A stretch of DNA of 31,337 nt from NCBI GenBank assembly GCA_002431915.1, contig DJEP01000099.1:1-31337 (forward strand), written 5' to 3'. The DNA is from Lachnospiraceae bacterium UBA5895 (GTDB lineage Bacteria; Bacillota; Clostridia; Lachnospirales; Lachnospiraceae). The notes beneath the pieces are model-generated. The model saw only the letters and a program-made list of their open reading frames with translations, was not told where the DNA came from and searched no databases. The position numbers were made by a program, and so were the translations under genes. Every line of letters begins with the position of its first letter. Position 1 is the stretch's first letter. Of the stretch, positions 15,628-24,703 are shown one piece after another.

Positions 15628-18600
15628 TTATCTCTCTTCGATATCGCTGATAATCCTATGGTATCCTTCCAGCGTGATCATGCCGTCGGAATCCTCGATC
15701 CTGCGTCCGCTGCACCGTACCATGACCTCTCCGTAAACCGGATGGATCCAGGGATACTGCAGCTGCACTACTACATCCGCTTCCATCATATGTCCCACGT
15801 TCTCATTCACATAGTCCAGGTAATCTTCCCGGATCCGGCTGTACCAGAAACCATAGCATTCCTGCGGAGTGTATTTCCTGTCAACACCCATCACCTGCTC
15901 CATGGTCTCATCTGCGTGCATCTCGCTGACTCCGGTCTCCGGATTCAGTCTTATGATCCAAAGTCCCAGATTCGTATCCCGTAGGATATTCTTGGTATTA
16001 AAATAGATGAAATGCATGCTCTCTTTATAATCATAGAGCTTCCGTACGAAAGCTTCCCACTCCCGATATTCCGGCGCACTGCTGTCAATATAGGCGTGCT
16101 CGAAGCTCTCCGCCTCTCTTGGCTTGGAGAACAGATATCCCTGGAACAGACTGGGAGACAGTCCTTCCAATACCGTAAGCTCCCGCATATCTTCCACGCC
16201 TTCACAGCAGACACGCATACCGCTGTTTTTCGCAAATTCGATCATATTGCTGATCAGACGGTAGTTATACGTCGCCTCTTCCACATCCCGGACGAACATT
16301 TTATCGATCTTGATCTCATTGACATCCAGCTGTTTCAGGTAACTCATGCTGGCGTAGCCGGTACCGAAGTCATCAATGGACAACTCAATTCCCGCATTTC
16401 TCCAGTTCTTGAAAATAGGAGTCAGCTGAGAAATACTCTGAATCTGAATGGACTCCGTCAGTTCTATGGTCAGAGCGCTTCCGGGGATGCCCACTTTGTC
16501 CAGGATATCCAGTACTCTCTCCGCCACATCCTTATCTTCCAGCTGTACCACGGAGAAATTCACACTGATGTGAAAATCGGGTATTGTCTCCCGCCATTTC
16601 TTACACTGCCGCAGGGCGGTCTCCAAAGTCCACATGCCTACCTGCTTGATCAGTTTCGACTGTTCCAGCAGAGGAATGAACTCGTCCGGATAAATATTTC
16701 CACAGGTGGCAGATCGATAACGAAGCAATGCCTCCGCACCGAACAGATGATAATTACCTGACTTGATCTGGGGCTGATAACACAAATAGAAGCCTTCGCA
16801 GTCTTTTCTGACGCTGGACTGCATTTCCTCCATGAACTGAATCGTCTTCAGACGCTCCGCAAGGTCCTCCTGGGAGAAAAATACGATATTCTGAATACCG
16901 ATATCTTTCGCCTTCTCCAGCATCATCTCGGCACAGGCATAGAGATTATTCTCCTCACCGAACAATTCCCTGCTGTTAGCTACCACGCCGGCAGACAGCG
17001 TACAGTAGTCTGCCAGTTCTGCCAGAATATTATCATAGATTCTGCGTACCTCCTCGGTCGTTCTCACATCCAGGTACAGGGCATAGCAGTTGTTCTCTAC
17101 ATGCCATACATTCTGTACGGCTTCGTTCGCATCCATGACCTGTGCACATTTTTTGATGACCTCGTCGCCGTAGGCTCTGCCGTGGCGCAGATTGATACTG
17201 CCCAGATTGTCGATTCCCATAAGCATCAGGAAGCCGGTATTTCGTGGCATGATCTGATCCTTTAAATCTATGAACATTTTGTTCTTATTGAACAGCTTCG
17301 TCAGCGGATGATACAGATAGCGCAGAGACCTATCGGAGACTCTTCCGATCATGACGAAAGGCTTGCCCTTATCATCCGGAATTACTCTTCCTCGGCAGTT
17401 GATCCAGACTGTTTCACCCTCCCGGTTCACCCAGCGGTAGTCCATGTCGTGAATATCCTTCTCGCCCGCCATGATCTTCGCCAGATCTGCCTGCAATGCG
17501 GCACGATCCGCGGGATATACAATATTCACCATCTCTTCCATGCTATTGGTGGGATAGCCTTCCTTGCGCAGCGCATATTTCTTGTCCACATCGCCGAAGA
17601 ACCAGTTCTCGTCCTTGTTGATATTCCACAGATACAGATAAGAGTCTGTGGATTTACACAGGATACGCAGTACGTTCAGGTAATTCTTGATCCGCTCCTC
17701 ACTATAGACGGGGAATTCCTTCTTCATGCGGAACTTCACATCGTACATCATCTCATCGGCGCGGTTGAATACCTGCTCCATGGACTCTTCGGCATTTTCG
17801 CGGATTGCATAGCCGAAGGCGATGGACAACGGCATTTTCCGCCTCCGGTTCTTCTCCTCCAGGACCTGCTGCAGATGATTCAGCGCCTCCTGTATCTGAT
17901 CCGTGTCTCCTTTGCGGATCAATATGCAGAACTCATCACCACCAATTCGGTAGCAGACACCGATTCCCCGGAATACCTCACGGATGCACTCCGCCGCGTC
18001 CCGGATCAGCTGGTCTCCTTCCTCATGACCGTATCTGTCGTTGCCTACCTTCAAATTATTCACGTCTGCAATCACGCAGGCGGCTCTCTCCTCAGTGGCA
18101 AAGATTGTCATCTCTCGGGTAAACGCCGCACGGTTACCGATGTTGGTCATCGCATCGGTATAAGCCATTTTTTCCAGTTTCCACTGGTATCTCAGCTCTC
18201 TCGTCACCATATCATCAATATGGTGGAACGCTACGATGACTTTACCGTCAAACTCATCCTCCCTCACCCGCAGGATCTGCACTTCGAAATATTTATGTCC
18301 CGCAGGATTCGGTACGCTTTCATAGCGATAGATATAACGATCCGTCTCTGTCAGCACCTTCAGTAAGAAATTCCGGTCCATTACATGCAGGAATTCCTTC
18401 TTGTTGTCCTCCGCCACAAAATTATCACAGTAACTCTGAAAGGTCTCGGTGTATCCTATTCTCTCCCGTACCCGTACACGGTTCATTTTGACGGCATTGC
18501 CGCTCAATGCCACTTTCATTGGCTCTGCAATGTCATTTTTCAGATCAACGTAATGTACTGAAGTATAATCTCTGCAGATCACCTCCAGAAACTGTCTCTC

Positions 18601-18669
18601 TGTGATCAGATTCTCTGAAAGTTTCTGTTGTGGATTATTCCCCTTGTTCTCTAAACTGTGTTCTTCCAT
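15628..18669 (-). CDS. c-di-GMP protein: PAS-GGDEF-PAS-degenerate GGDEF-EAL-PAS
   Basis: A 1013-residue soluble protein with two potential c-di-GMP activities. The first GGDEF domain has an intact RIGGDEF (about 240) and LTxxG-like TDAMTNIGNR, but no RxxD inhibition site five residues upstream. A PAS/PAC segment follows (about 350-445). A second GGDEF-like domain has HVENNCYALY at the active-site loop and should be inactive. The EAL domain keeps GAEALLRYR, NFSVVQL, TIELTES, DDFGTGYAS, EIKIDK, CCEGVE and QGYLFSKP, so phosphodiesterase activity is expected. A PAS-like domain ends the protein, an unusual place. The start at 18669 is chosen because AGGAAG lies 9 nt upstream; the ATG at 18678 abuts it. 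No membrane segments. Confidence 0.92.
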   Translation of the reverse strand: MEEHSLENKGNNPQQKLSENLITERQFLEVICRDYTSVHYVDLKNDIAEPMKVALSGNAVKMNRVRVRERIGYTETFQSYCDNFVAEDNKKEFLHVMDRNFLLKVLTETDRYIYRYESVPNPAGHKYFEVQILRVREDEFDGKVIVAFHHIDDMVTRELRYQWKLEKMAYTDAMTNIGNRAAFTREMTIFATEERAACVIADVNNLKVGNDRYGHEEGDQLIRDAAECIREVFRGIGVCYRIGGDEFCILIRKGDTDQIQEALNHLQQVLEEKNRRRKMPLSIAFGYAIRENAEESMEQVFNRADEMMYDVKFRMKKEFPVYSEERIKNYLNVLRILCKSTDSYLYLWNINKDENWFFGDVDKKYALRKEGYPTNSMEEMVNIVYPADRAALQADLAKIMAGEKDIHDMDYRWVNREGETVWINCRGRVIPDDKGKPFVMIGRVSDRSLRYLYHPLTKLFNKNKMFIDLKDQIMPRNTGFLMLMGIDNLGSINLRHGRAYGDEVIKKCAQVMDANEAVQNVWHVENNCYALYLDVRTTEEVRRIYDNILAELADYCTLSAGVVANSRELFGEENNLYACAEMMLEKAKDIGIQNIVFFSQEDLAERLKTIQFMEEMQSSVRKDCEGFYLCYQPQIKSGNYHLFGAEALLRYRSATCGNIYPDEFIPLLEQSKLIKQVGMWTLETALRQCKKWRETIPDFHISVNFSVVQLEDKDVAERVLDILDKVGIPGSALTIELTESIQIQSISQLTPIFKNWRNAGIELSIDDFGTGYASMSYLKQLDVNEIKIDKMFVRDVEEATYNYRLISNMIEFAKNSGMRVCCEGVEDMRELTVLEGLSPSLFQGYLFSKPREAESFEHAYIDSSAPEYREWEAFVRKLYDYKESMHFIYFNTKNILRDTNLGLWIIRLNPETGVSEMHADETMEQVMGVDRKYTPQECYGFWYSRIREDYLDYVNENVGHMMEADVVVQLQYPWIHPVYGEVMVRCSGRRIEDSDGMITLEGYHRIISDIEER

Positions 18670-18756
18670 GATTCTCATCTTCCTATATCGTACAACAATA
18701 ATACAGCAACAATCTTATCATAGATAATAACATTTTTTCCCGTTTGTATCCAGTCC

Positions 18757-20025
18757 CTAGAAAATAATCCGCACTACAAAATCTCCGTCTTCCGTCAGAA
18801 ACTGGTACTGTCCGTGAAGGCGCTCCACATAGTACACGATACTTCTGGCGCCCAATCCGTGACCAGATCTCTCCGTCACCGGGATTCCATCAGTAAATAC
18901 CGGAGCTGTCCGCACCGCATTTTTCTCCATAAGGAGGAGGTGTCCCGCCTTCTCCGACAATGACAGACTGATTAAACGCTGTTCCTCCGGCAGTTCCTGC
19001 ACCGCATGCATGGCATTCTCCAGTATATTGGACAAAATCGCGCAGAACATCATATCCGAACAGGGCAGCTTCTCCCCGATGGTCACCTGAGTCTCCCAAC
19101 GAATGTTCTGCTCCTCGAAACGGGTATTGTAAATCGACAGTACCGAATTCAGCATCTCGTTCTTGCAATAGGACTTTATGACCGTATCCTCATAAGTCTG
19201 GCTGATCTCTCCCAGATATGCCAGCGCTTTCTCGAATTCTCCCTGTTGAATCAATGTCCGCAGTACCGACAGATGATGTCTCGTGTCATGCCGCAGGATC
19301 GACATTCTCTGCTCACTTTTTCTGGTGCTCTCCATCTCCGCCTGAAGAGAATTTAGCTGCATCCGAATCAATTCATTGTACTGCTCTGCCTTATTTTTCA
19401 ACTCATATTCCCGAAAATAGATCAGCAAAAAGATCAAATACGTCAGGCACATGGCAAAGCCTAAGAACTCCGGCACTGCTTTATTCCCGGAATACAGGAG
19501 ACTCGAGAACTTCGTGGTAGCATAATCGAAAATATAATACACCATGGGGAGACTTCCGATGATCAGCAGCTCTCTGTCCGTTTTGGCAAACAACATGGTC
19601 GTGGTCTGGCAGACATACCGGCACAAGAGGATAAATACTCCAACCGTCACCAGAATACGGCAGGCATAATAACACCACTCCTGCCCCGTCAGAGACAGAG
19701 CGAACAGTCCCAGCCAGTTACTGCACTGACAGCACAGATACGCCGTAAATATAGAGATCAGAGAGGGCAGAATGCGAAATTTGTAATATAACACCAGCAC
19801 ACACAGAAGCGGCACATGCACGATCAGCGGATAAATCTGGTCTGCAATCTCTTCTCCAAAGAGGAACTCACTGATAACATACAATATACCGGAAGCAAGT
19901 GCCAGCAGAAAAAGCTTTGTGATGTTCTTTTTATCCTGTTTTACTCCCAGGAAAAATGCCGATAGAAAAACACCGAACAGCAACGTGGTTATATTATGTG
20001 TATATGTTAATATCTCAAGTATCAT
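18757..20025 (-). CDS. GHKL sensor histidine kinase (AgrC/ComD-like)
   Basis: The 422-residue protein has 6-7 hydrophobic segments (1-210), a short coiled coil, the phosphoacceptor motif LRHDTRHHL (about 238-246), an N-box NILENAMHA and a G-box GHGLGARSI, typical of the peptide-sensing HPK10/GHKL kinases (GHKL domain of AgrC, ComD and VirS relatives). Such kinases normally pair with a LytTR response regulator; none is adjacent, so it looks orphaned. The ribosome site is weak (GGGGA about 8 nt upstream). A receiver-like remnant and a terminator lie immediately upstream. Ligand unknown. Confidence 0.9.
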   Translation of the reverse strand: MILEILTYTHNITTLLFGVFLSAFFLGVKQDKKNITKLFLLALASGILYVISEFLFGEEIADQIYPLIVHVPLLCVLVLYYKFRILPSLISIFTAYLCCQCSNWLGLFALSLTGQEWCYYACRILVTVGVFILLCRYVCQTTTMLFAKTDRELLIIGSLPMVYYIFDYATTKFSSLLYSGNKAVPEFLGFAMCLTYLIFLLIYFREYELKNKAEQYNELIRMQLNSLQAEMESTRKSEQRMSILRHDTRHHLSVLRTLIQQGEFEKALAYLGEISQTYEDTVIKSYCKNEMLNSVLSIYNTRFEEQNIRWETQVTIGEKLPCSDMMFCAILSNILENAMHAVQELPEEQRLISLSLSEKAGHLLLMEKNAVRTAPVFTDGIPVTERSGHGLGARSIVYYVERLHGQYQFLTEDGDFVVRIIF

Positions 20026-20042
20026 AAGTTTTTCCCCGTGTC

Positions 20043-20078
20043 AAAAATCGTGAGTGCTTAGGAGCTACTCACGATTTT
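20043..20078 (-). terminator. Intrinsic terminator between receiver remnant and GHKL kinase
   Basis: AAAATCGTGAGT (20044-20055) and ACTCACGATTTT (20067-20078) form a perfect 12-bp stem with an 11-nt loop. On the minus strand it ends in TTTTTG. The stop codon of the receiver remnant lies inside the loop region. A-runs and T-runs flank both sides, so it could act in both directions. Confidence 0.75.
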
Positions 20079-20297
20079 CGCCTTCATATACTTTTCAAAT
20101 ACCTGCATTAGCAGGTTCATATCTATGGGTTTCGCCACATGGTCATTCAGATAGGATTGAAGCTTCAGATACCTGTCGGACTGCATATCTTCTATATCAC
20201 TAATATCCGTATCATTAATATCCGTGAAATCATCTCTGGTAAGCAGGTTATTCACCATATGATGAATAGCATCCGCACATTCACTGTTATGCTCCAC
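20058..20297 (-). pseudogene. Receiver-domain remnant (C-terminal end only)
   Basis: The C-terminal part, SYLNDHVAKPIDMNLLMQVFEKYMKAK, matches the last strand and helix of response-regulator receiver domains of hybrid kinases (N/D-x-HxAKPID...LL..L.KY). The phosphorylatable aspartate and the first two thirds of the domain are absent. The frame stays open upstream to about 20387 with plausible residues but no good start or ribosome site. I read it as the surviving end of a hybrid kinase or regulator, possibly once functionally linked to the orphan GHKL kinase. A small real protein cannot be excluded. Confidence 0.55.
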
Positions 20298-20436
20298 CGC
20301 TGCTTCCAGGGTATAGCTTCTGTTCTTATTCTGTCTCTCGTTATATCTTATTACTGTGTTCCCGCCATTTGGCGTTTCAATTTCATATTATGCTTTTCTT
20401 AAATTAGATGAGGCTAACTATCTGGGAGGGTTACCA

Positions 20437-21222
20437 ATGAAGGTCTATGCATTCGGAGATAAGAATAAGCCCGCTATTATGTTGTTCCCGGGCACCTGTT
20501 GTTACTGGAAGACGAATTTCGGGCATGTGCTGGAGCCGCTGCAGGACCATTTCTATACGCTGGTCGTCAGCTACAGCGGATTCGATGAGACGGAGAAGTC
20601 GACTTTTGTCTCGGAACTGGATGAGGTGGAAAAAGCAGAAAGCTATATCCGGGAGCATTTAGATGGGAAAGTATTCGCTGCCTACGGCTGTTCGCTGGGC
20701 GGCTCGGTGGTCTCTCTGCTGGTAGGACGGCACAATGTTCACATCGATCATGCAATCATCGGTTCCAGTGATATGGATCAGGCACCAAAGTGGCTGGCAA
20801 AGCTGGAGACAGCGATTATGCTGCCGCTGATCTACCCGTTTCTCACCGGGGATGAAAAATGTTTTATGAAAAAAATCGCGGATAAGATGATCGCGTCCGG
20901 AGACGAACGCGCCGATTATATGAAGAAGTTCATGGCTCTCATGGGAAGCGGCAGCGGAATGGATTTCTCTTTCATATCCAAAGAATCCGTGCGGAACCAG
21001 TTCTGCACCGACCTGTACACTCCCGTGGGGGAACGGATCAGCGCACCCGGTACCACGATCCACGTATTTTACGCCCTGAAAATGGGGGAAAAATACCAGG
21101 CACGCTATCTGAAATATTTTGCAGACCCGGATATCCGGGAATTCGACCTGCTTCACGAGGAATTACTGCTGGATGCCGACCGCTGGACAAAAGAGGTGTG
21201 CTCCGCCTGCGGGATTAAGTAA
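20437..21222 (+). CDS. Alpha/beta hydrolase fold protein
   Basis: The 261-residue protein starts MKVYAFGDKNKPAIMLFPG, with an FPGT oxyanion region near 17-20, a nucleophile elbow YGCSLGGS (about 83-90), and a C-terminal region where a catalytic histidine may be H in LLHEELL. The substrate is unknown; the branch resembles uncharacterised serine hydrolases frequent in Lachnospiraceae. GGGAGGG lies about 7 nt before the start; an in-frame reading from 20356 has none. It converges with the AAA-ATPase-like gene across 12 bp and stands alone on its strand. Confidence 0.8.
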   Translation: MKVYAFGDKNKPAIMLFPGTCCYWKTNFGHVLEPLQDHFYTLVVSYSGFDETEKSTFVSELDEVEKAESYIREHLDGKVFAAYGCSLGGSVVSLLVGRHNVHIDHAIIGSSDMDQAPKWLAKLETAIMLPLIYPFLTGDEKCFMKKIADKMIASGDERADYMKKFMALMGSGSGMDFSFISKESVRNQFCTDLYTPVGERISAPGTTIHVFYALKMGEKYQARYLKYFADPDIREFDLLHEELLLDADRWTKEVCSACGIK

Positions 21223-21234
21223 AGGAGTGCATTA

Positions 21235-23196
21235 CTATTCTGCTTTCAGAACGAGCACCTCTTTCCCCTGAAAAGCAAATCCCAGCTTGCAGATCTTCGC
21301 TGCCGGGATGCCGGCGGCGAGGAGATCTGCTTCGTAGTTTTTCTCTTCAATCTGCTTAAGCGCATTCTCTGCCGTTTGTTCCAGACTATTCTCCGTTCTC
21401 TCATCACAGACCTTGAATTCCATGATAAAAGCATCCAGATTCTCCTGTTTCGGGTACAGTGCAATGTCATAGCGACCTCTGCCGCTTTCCCGGTTGGATA
21501 CGATACGGTACCGGTCCTTCAGGGAGACGATCAGACCGAGGACAAGACCGTGGAAGAAGTTCTCCGGGATATGTTTTGCACGACAGTTTCCTACATCGAA
21601 ATAACTCATGGATGAATAAGTTAGATCCAGGAGAATATCAGTCATTTCATTTGCATCCTGTTTTAACAGAGCATTAACAAAGTCATTATAATATACGCTG
21701 CCGTCTTCAAACATGCCGAGGATCTGTGTCTCGAACATGCTCATAACCTCTTTGTTAGTCACAGAAACATCGCATTCTGTATATTCCAGTATTCTCACAG
21801 CGTTATCGGCTTTAATATAACCAATTGCCAGGAGCAGAGACCACAGACTGTTCTCGTCACCGTCCAGGTACTGGAAGGTGACATTCTCGTTAATCTTCTT
21901 GTGAACCACTTCTCCTGCCATCAGTCGTTCAATTTCATATTTGCAACGTGCCGGATGCTTACGAATGATGTCTCCGATGACCTTATTGCTGCTGGTGTTG
22001 ATCCAATAGGACTCCAGATTTCTATCAATCAGGTAATTGCAAATAGACCATGGATTGTACATATCTTTCCGATGCCCGAAGATGAATCCATCATACATTT
22101 CCTTCACGGCGCGGAACTTATCGATATTCTGACATTTCAATGCATCCTTGACTTCTTCCTCTGTGAATCCGAAGCAATCACTGTATTTATCACTTGTAAC
22201 CGAGTATGTCCGAATGATATTCATATCCGAGAACAGAGAACTCTTGGATATCTTGGTCACTCCGGTTATGATTGCCCTGCTGTAGAACTCATTTTGTTTA
22301 AATGTGGTGTGAAATAATTGTCTACAAGTAGAAATCATTTCTTCCCAATAGCCATCTGTATATGCCTCTGTCAGAGGGGTATCATATTCATCCAGAAGAA
22401 TCAGGGGACGTACACTATAGTGTTTATACACCAATCTACACAGCAACCGGATACATCCTTCCACTGTTTTTTCTTCATAGCAACGCAATTCTTCTTCCGT
22501 CTGTTCAAATGCCTTCTTATCATTATCTGTCAGTTTGTCACTGCCTAACAAATATTCATGTTCACAAAATAGGGAATATAGCATATTCTTTAATCCCCTA
22601 ATTGCCTGTTCATAATCTACTCCTTTACAGTCTCCAAAACTTACAAGAATAGTAGGCGTGCCACCGAACGCCTCCCGACATACCAGGTCTTTCCATACTT
22701 TTAATCCCTTGAAGTATTCCGGATGATCTGCATATTTGGGATCGAAGAAAGTCTCTATCATGCTTAAGACCATAGACTTACCAAATCGTCTCGGTCTGGT
22801 GATCAGTGTCACTTTGTCACCGGTCTGCATCCATTCCGAAATGAATTGTGTCTTATCCACGTAGAACATTTTCCCGTCGACAAAGTCCCGAAAATTCTGA
22901 TGTCCCATGCCCACCGGTTCCGATAGGTACGGATTCTTCGCCAGGATGGCAGACAACTTCTTCTGATAAGCAAGTAAATACTTTCTCTCCTCCTGCAGTC
23001 TGCCCCGCTCTTCGAATTCTATCAGGATATCATCCCGATCAGCCATTTTTACATAGTAACTGACAGACTTCCCATCGATGGTGAGCTGCACGTAGGGCTG
23101 CTTTTTCCCGTTGATGTTCTTGTAAGTCAGGGTCCCCTTCGGCAGCTCTTCCAGTCTCCGCTCGATTTCCTTAATACGCTGCTTTGGATTACTCAT
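21235..23196 (-). CDS. AAA-ATPase-like / PD-(D/E)XK nuclease-like protein with DUF6788-type N-terminus
   Basis: A 653-residue protein. Residues 1-90 (KEIERRLEELPKGTLTYKNINGKKQPYVQL) resemble the small DUF6788-type domain. From about 95, MGHQNFRDFVDGKMFYVDKT begins the AAA-ATPase-like module, with Walker A RPRRFGKS, Walker B LILLDEYDTPL and sensor-like ITGVTKISKSS. The C-terminus carries RGRYDIALYP...FIMEFKV, the D...ExK core of the DUF1703/PDDEXK_9 nuclease-like domain. The family is found in many near-identical copies in gut Clostridia and Bacteroidetes, and its function is unsettled (mobile or defence roles have been suggested). Start 23196 has AAGGAGG 6 nt upstream. It has its own promoter at 23256-23285. 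Confidence 0.88.
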   Translation of the reverse strand: MSNPKQRIKEIERRLEELPKGTLTYKNINGKKQPYVQLTIDGKSVSYYVKMADRDDILIEFEERGRLQEERKYLLAYQKKLSAILAKNPYLSEPVGMGHQNFRDFVDGKMFYVDKTQFISEWMQTGDKVTLITRPRRFGKSMVLSMIETFFDPKYADHPEYFKGLKVWKDLVCREAFGGTPTILVSFGDCKGVDYEQAIRGLKNMLYSLFCEHEYLLGSDKLTDNDKKAFEQTEEELRCYEEKTVEGCIRLLCRLVYKHYSVRPLILLDEYDTPLTEAYTDGYWEEMISTCRQLFHTTFKQNEFYSRAIITGVTKISKSSLFSDMNIIRTYSVTSDKYSDCFGFTEEEVKDALKCQNIDKFRAVKEMYDGFIFGHRKDMYNPWSICNYLIDRNLESYWINTSSNKVIGDIIRKHPARCKYEIERLMAGEVVHKKINENVTFQYLDGDENSLWSLLLAIGYIKADNAVRILEYTECDVSVTNKEVMSMFETQILGMFEDGSVYYNDFVNALLKQDANEMTDILLDLTYSSMSYFDVGNCRAKHIPENFFHGLVLGLIVSLKDRYRIVSNRESGRGRYDIALYPKQENLDAFIMEFKVCDERTENSLEQTAENALKQIEEKNYEADLLAAGIPAAKICKLGFAFQGKEVLVLKAE

Positions 23197-23231
23197 GGTT
23201 TTCCTCCTTTTACGGATTCTTCGCAATTAAA

Positions 23232-23280
23232 AAATGGTTACAAGTAGTTATATTTATTGTATAACTACCCATAACCATTT
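23232..23280 (-). terminator. 49-bp dyad: likely terminator of the CMD-cupin operon
   Basis: AAATGGTTA (23232-23240) pairs with TAACCATTT (23272-23280), and TAGTTATA (23245-23252) with TATAACTA (23260-23267), with a 4x4 internal loop and a 7-nt loop. On the minus strand it ends in a T-run (CATTTTTTAATT), 26 nt past the CMD-cupin stop. It is AT-rich, so terminator strength is uncertain. It overlaps the promoter of the next gene. Confidence 0.5.
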
Positions 23281-23285
23281 GTAAA
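23256..23285 (-). promoter_or_regulatory. Promoter of AAA-ATPase-like gene, inside a dyad
   Basis: On the minus strand TTTACA (23280-23285), 18-bp spacer, TACAAT (23256-23261): 5/6 in each box. The spacer and -10 fall inside the 49-bp dyad at 23232-23280. Confidence 0.65.
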
Positions 23286-23305
23286 CATCTTTTATTATGG
23301 GCTGA

Positions 23306-24073
23306 TTATTTTAATGCCCCGTACTGTTCGTCCGTTACCGGCTCACACCATTCGTTGGAGGTCTCCACTCCGGGAACTTCCACTGCGAGGTGGCTGAACC
23401 AGCTGTCGGGTGCGGCGCCGTGCCAGTGCTTGACTTCTGCGGGAATATTGATACAGTCGCCGGGTTTCATTTCGATGGCTTCCTTGCCCTCTTCCTGATA
23501 ATAACCACGACCGGCTACGCAGACAAGGATCTGTCCGCCGCCGCTTTTTGCATGATGAATATGCCAGTTATTGCGGCAGCCGGGCTCGAAGGTTACGTTG
23601 AAGATTCCCACCCGGCTCTTGGATACGGGTGCAAGATAGCTCTGACCGATGAAATACTGTGCAAAAGCTTCGTTGGGAGCACCGATGGGGAATACCATTT
23701 CTTTCGCATGGGCTCTCATGGCCTCATCCTCGTAAGGGAGATCTCCCTCGTTCACACTCCATACCTCTTTTGCCAGGTTAAAAACTGCCCATCCCTTGGG
23801 CCAGCCCGCGTAGAATGCTACGTGGGTGATGATCGCGGCGATCTCTTTCTGGGTCACGCCGTGTGCCTTGGCATTCTGTAAGTGGAATTTCAGGGAAGAA
23901 TCCGTGATACCGGAAGCCATCAGCGCCACTACGGTGATGATGCTTCTGGTCTTGACATCGATGTCCTGATTGTTCCAGTTCTCTCCGAAGAGAACGTCGT
24001 CATTATAATGTGCGAACTCGGGAGCAAATTCTCCCAATGCGTTTCTGCCTGCTGTCTGTGTGATCTTTGCCAT
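23306..24073 (-). CDS. Carboxymuconolactone decarboxylase-cupin fusion protein
   Basis: The 255-residue protein has an N-terminal CMD/AhpD-like domain (about 1-110; RSIITVVALMASG, AIITHVAFYAGWPKGWAVFNLAKEV) and a C-terminal cupin (about 150-240; NNWHIHHAKSGGGQILVCVAGRGYYQEEG, HWHGA), whose histidines would bind a metal. The CMD half has no CxxC redox pair, so it is not a classical AhpD. Fusions of this type are common in anaerobes next to flavodoxins and aldo/keto reductases, as here, and are thought to act in reductive or detoxifying metabolism. The start at 24073 has AAGGAG 11 nt upstream; a GTG at 24085 would overlap the ribosome site. It is 15 bp behind the flavodoxin gene in one operon. 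Confidence 0.88.
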   Translation of the reverse strand: MAKITQTAGRNALGEFAPEFAHYNDDVLFGENWNNQDIDVKTRSIITVVALMASGITDSSLKFHLQNAKAHGVTQKEIAAIITHVAFYAGWPKGWAVFNLAKEVWSVNEGDLPYEDEAMRAHAKEMVFPIGAPNEAFAQYFIGQSYLAPVSKSRVGIFNVTFEPGCRNNWHIHHAKSGGGQILVCVAGRGYYQEEGKEAIEMKPGDCINIPAEVKHWHGAAPDSWFSHLAVEVPGVETSNEWCEPVTDEQYGALK

Positions 24074-24088
24074 ATTTTTGTACACTCC

Positions 24089-24559
24089 TTATAATGTCTC
24101 TACCCAGTCTGTAACAGTCTGCTGTGTTGCGCGGTTGAGAAGCCTTCCTTCCACGATCTCGGCCCCGGGTGCGGACGGCTGTAATTCTTTCACGGTGTTG
24201 CCGAAGCCGCTTCCGCCGGAAGTGGCGAAGAGGATGATCTTCTTGCCGGTAAAATCATGGCTTTCCAGAAAAGTATTGATGATCGTAGGAGCAACATACC
24301 ACCAGATCGGGAATCCGATCAGAATCTCGTCATAAGCGCTCACATCCAGTTCTGCTCCGGCGATTTCCGGGCGGATGCTCTTGTCACTCATCTCCACGCT
24401 GCTTCTGGATTTTTTATCCGTCCAGTTCAGATCAGCGGTTGTGTACGGTACCTTGGGTGTGATCTCGTAAAGATCACAGTCAGCTGCTTTTGCTACCATT
24501 TCAGCGACCTTTTTCGTCACTCCGCCTGCACTAAAATAAGCTACTAATCTCTTTTTCAT
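24089..24559 (-). CDS. Flavodoxin
   Basis: The 156-residue protein has an N-terminal FMN phosphate-binding loop (MKKRLVAYFSAGGVTKKVAEMV), IGFPIWWYVAPTIINTFLE as the isoalloxazine-side motif, and FATSGGSGFGNT. It belongs to the flavodoxin_4-like branch often induced by stress. It likely carries electrons or reduces small electrophiles together with the CMD-cupin protein encoded 15 bp downstream. GGAGG lies 8-9 nt before the ATG at 24559. Its promoter carries the 19-bp spacer and dyad typical of MerR-type control. Confidence 0.92.
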   Translation of the reverse strand: MKKRLVAYFSAGGVTKKVAEMVAKAADCDLYEITPKVPYTTADLNWTDKKSRSSVEMSDKSIRPEIAGAELDVSAYDEILIGFPIWWYVAPTIINTFLESHDFTGKKIILFATSGGSGFGNTVKELQPSAPGAEIVEGRLLNRATQQTVTDWVETL

Positions 24560-24594
24560 AGATGACACCTCCAAATTTGTATTTTAATGATGCT

Positions 24595-24625
24595 ATTATA
24601 ATACCTAAAGTTAACTTTAAGTCAA
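24595..24625 (-). promoter_or_regulatory. MerR-type promoter of flavodoxin operon
   Basis: On the minus strand TTGACT (24620-24625), 19-bp spacer, TATAAT (24595-24600). The spacer holds the dyad TAAAGTTAACTTTA. A 19-bp spacer with a central dyad is the hallmark of promoters activated by MerR-family proteins. Confidence 0.78.
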
Positions 24626-24639
24626 TATGCATCTCATAA

Positions 24640-24690
24640 AAATATCCGATCACAAAATCATGCAGGCACGATTTTTGCTCTCGGATATTT
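24640..24690 (-). terminator. Intrinsic terminator after aldo/keto reductase gene
   Basis: AAATATCCGA (24640-24649) and TCGGATATTT (24681-24690) form a perfect 10-bp outer stem, and a second AAAATC/GATTTT helix lies inside. On the minus strand it ends TTTTTATG, 14 nt past the gene's stop. Confidence 0.75.
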
Positions 24691-24703
24691 CATAGTTGAA
24701 CTA

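Noticed and set aside
17308..18366. 352-residue plus-strand frame opposite the GGDEF-EAL gene
   Set aside because: His/Ile-rich antisense translation of conserved GGDEF sequence.
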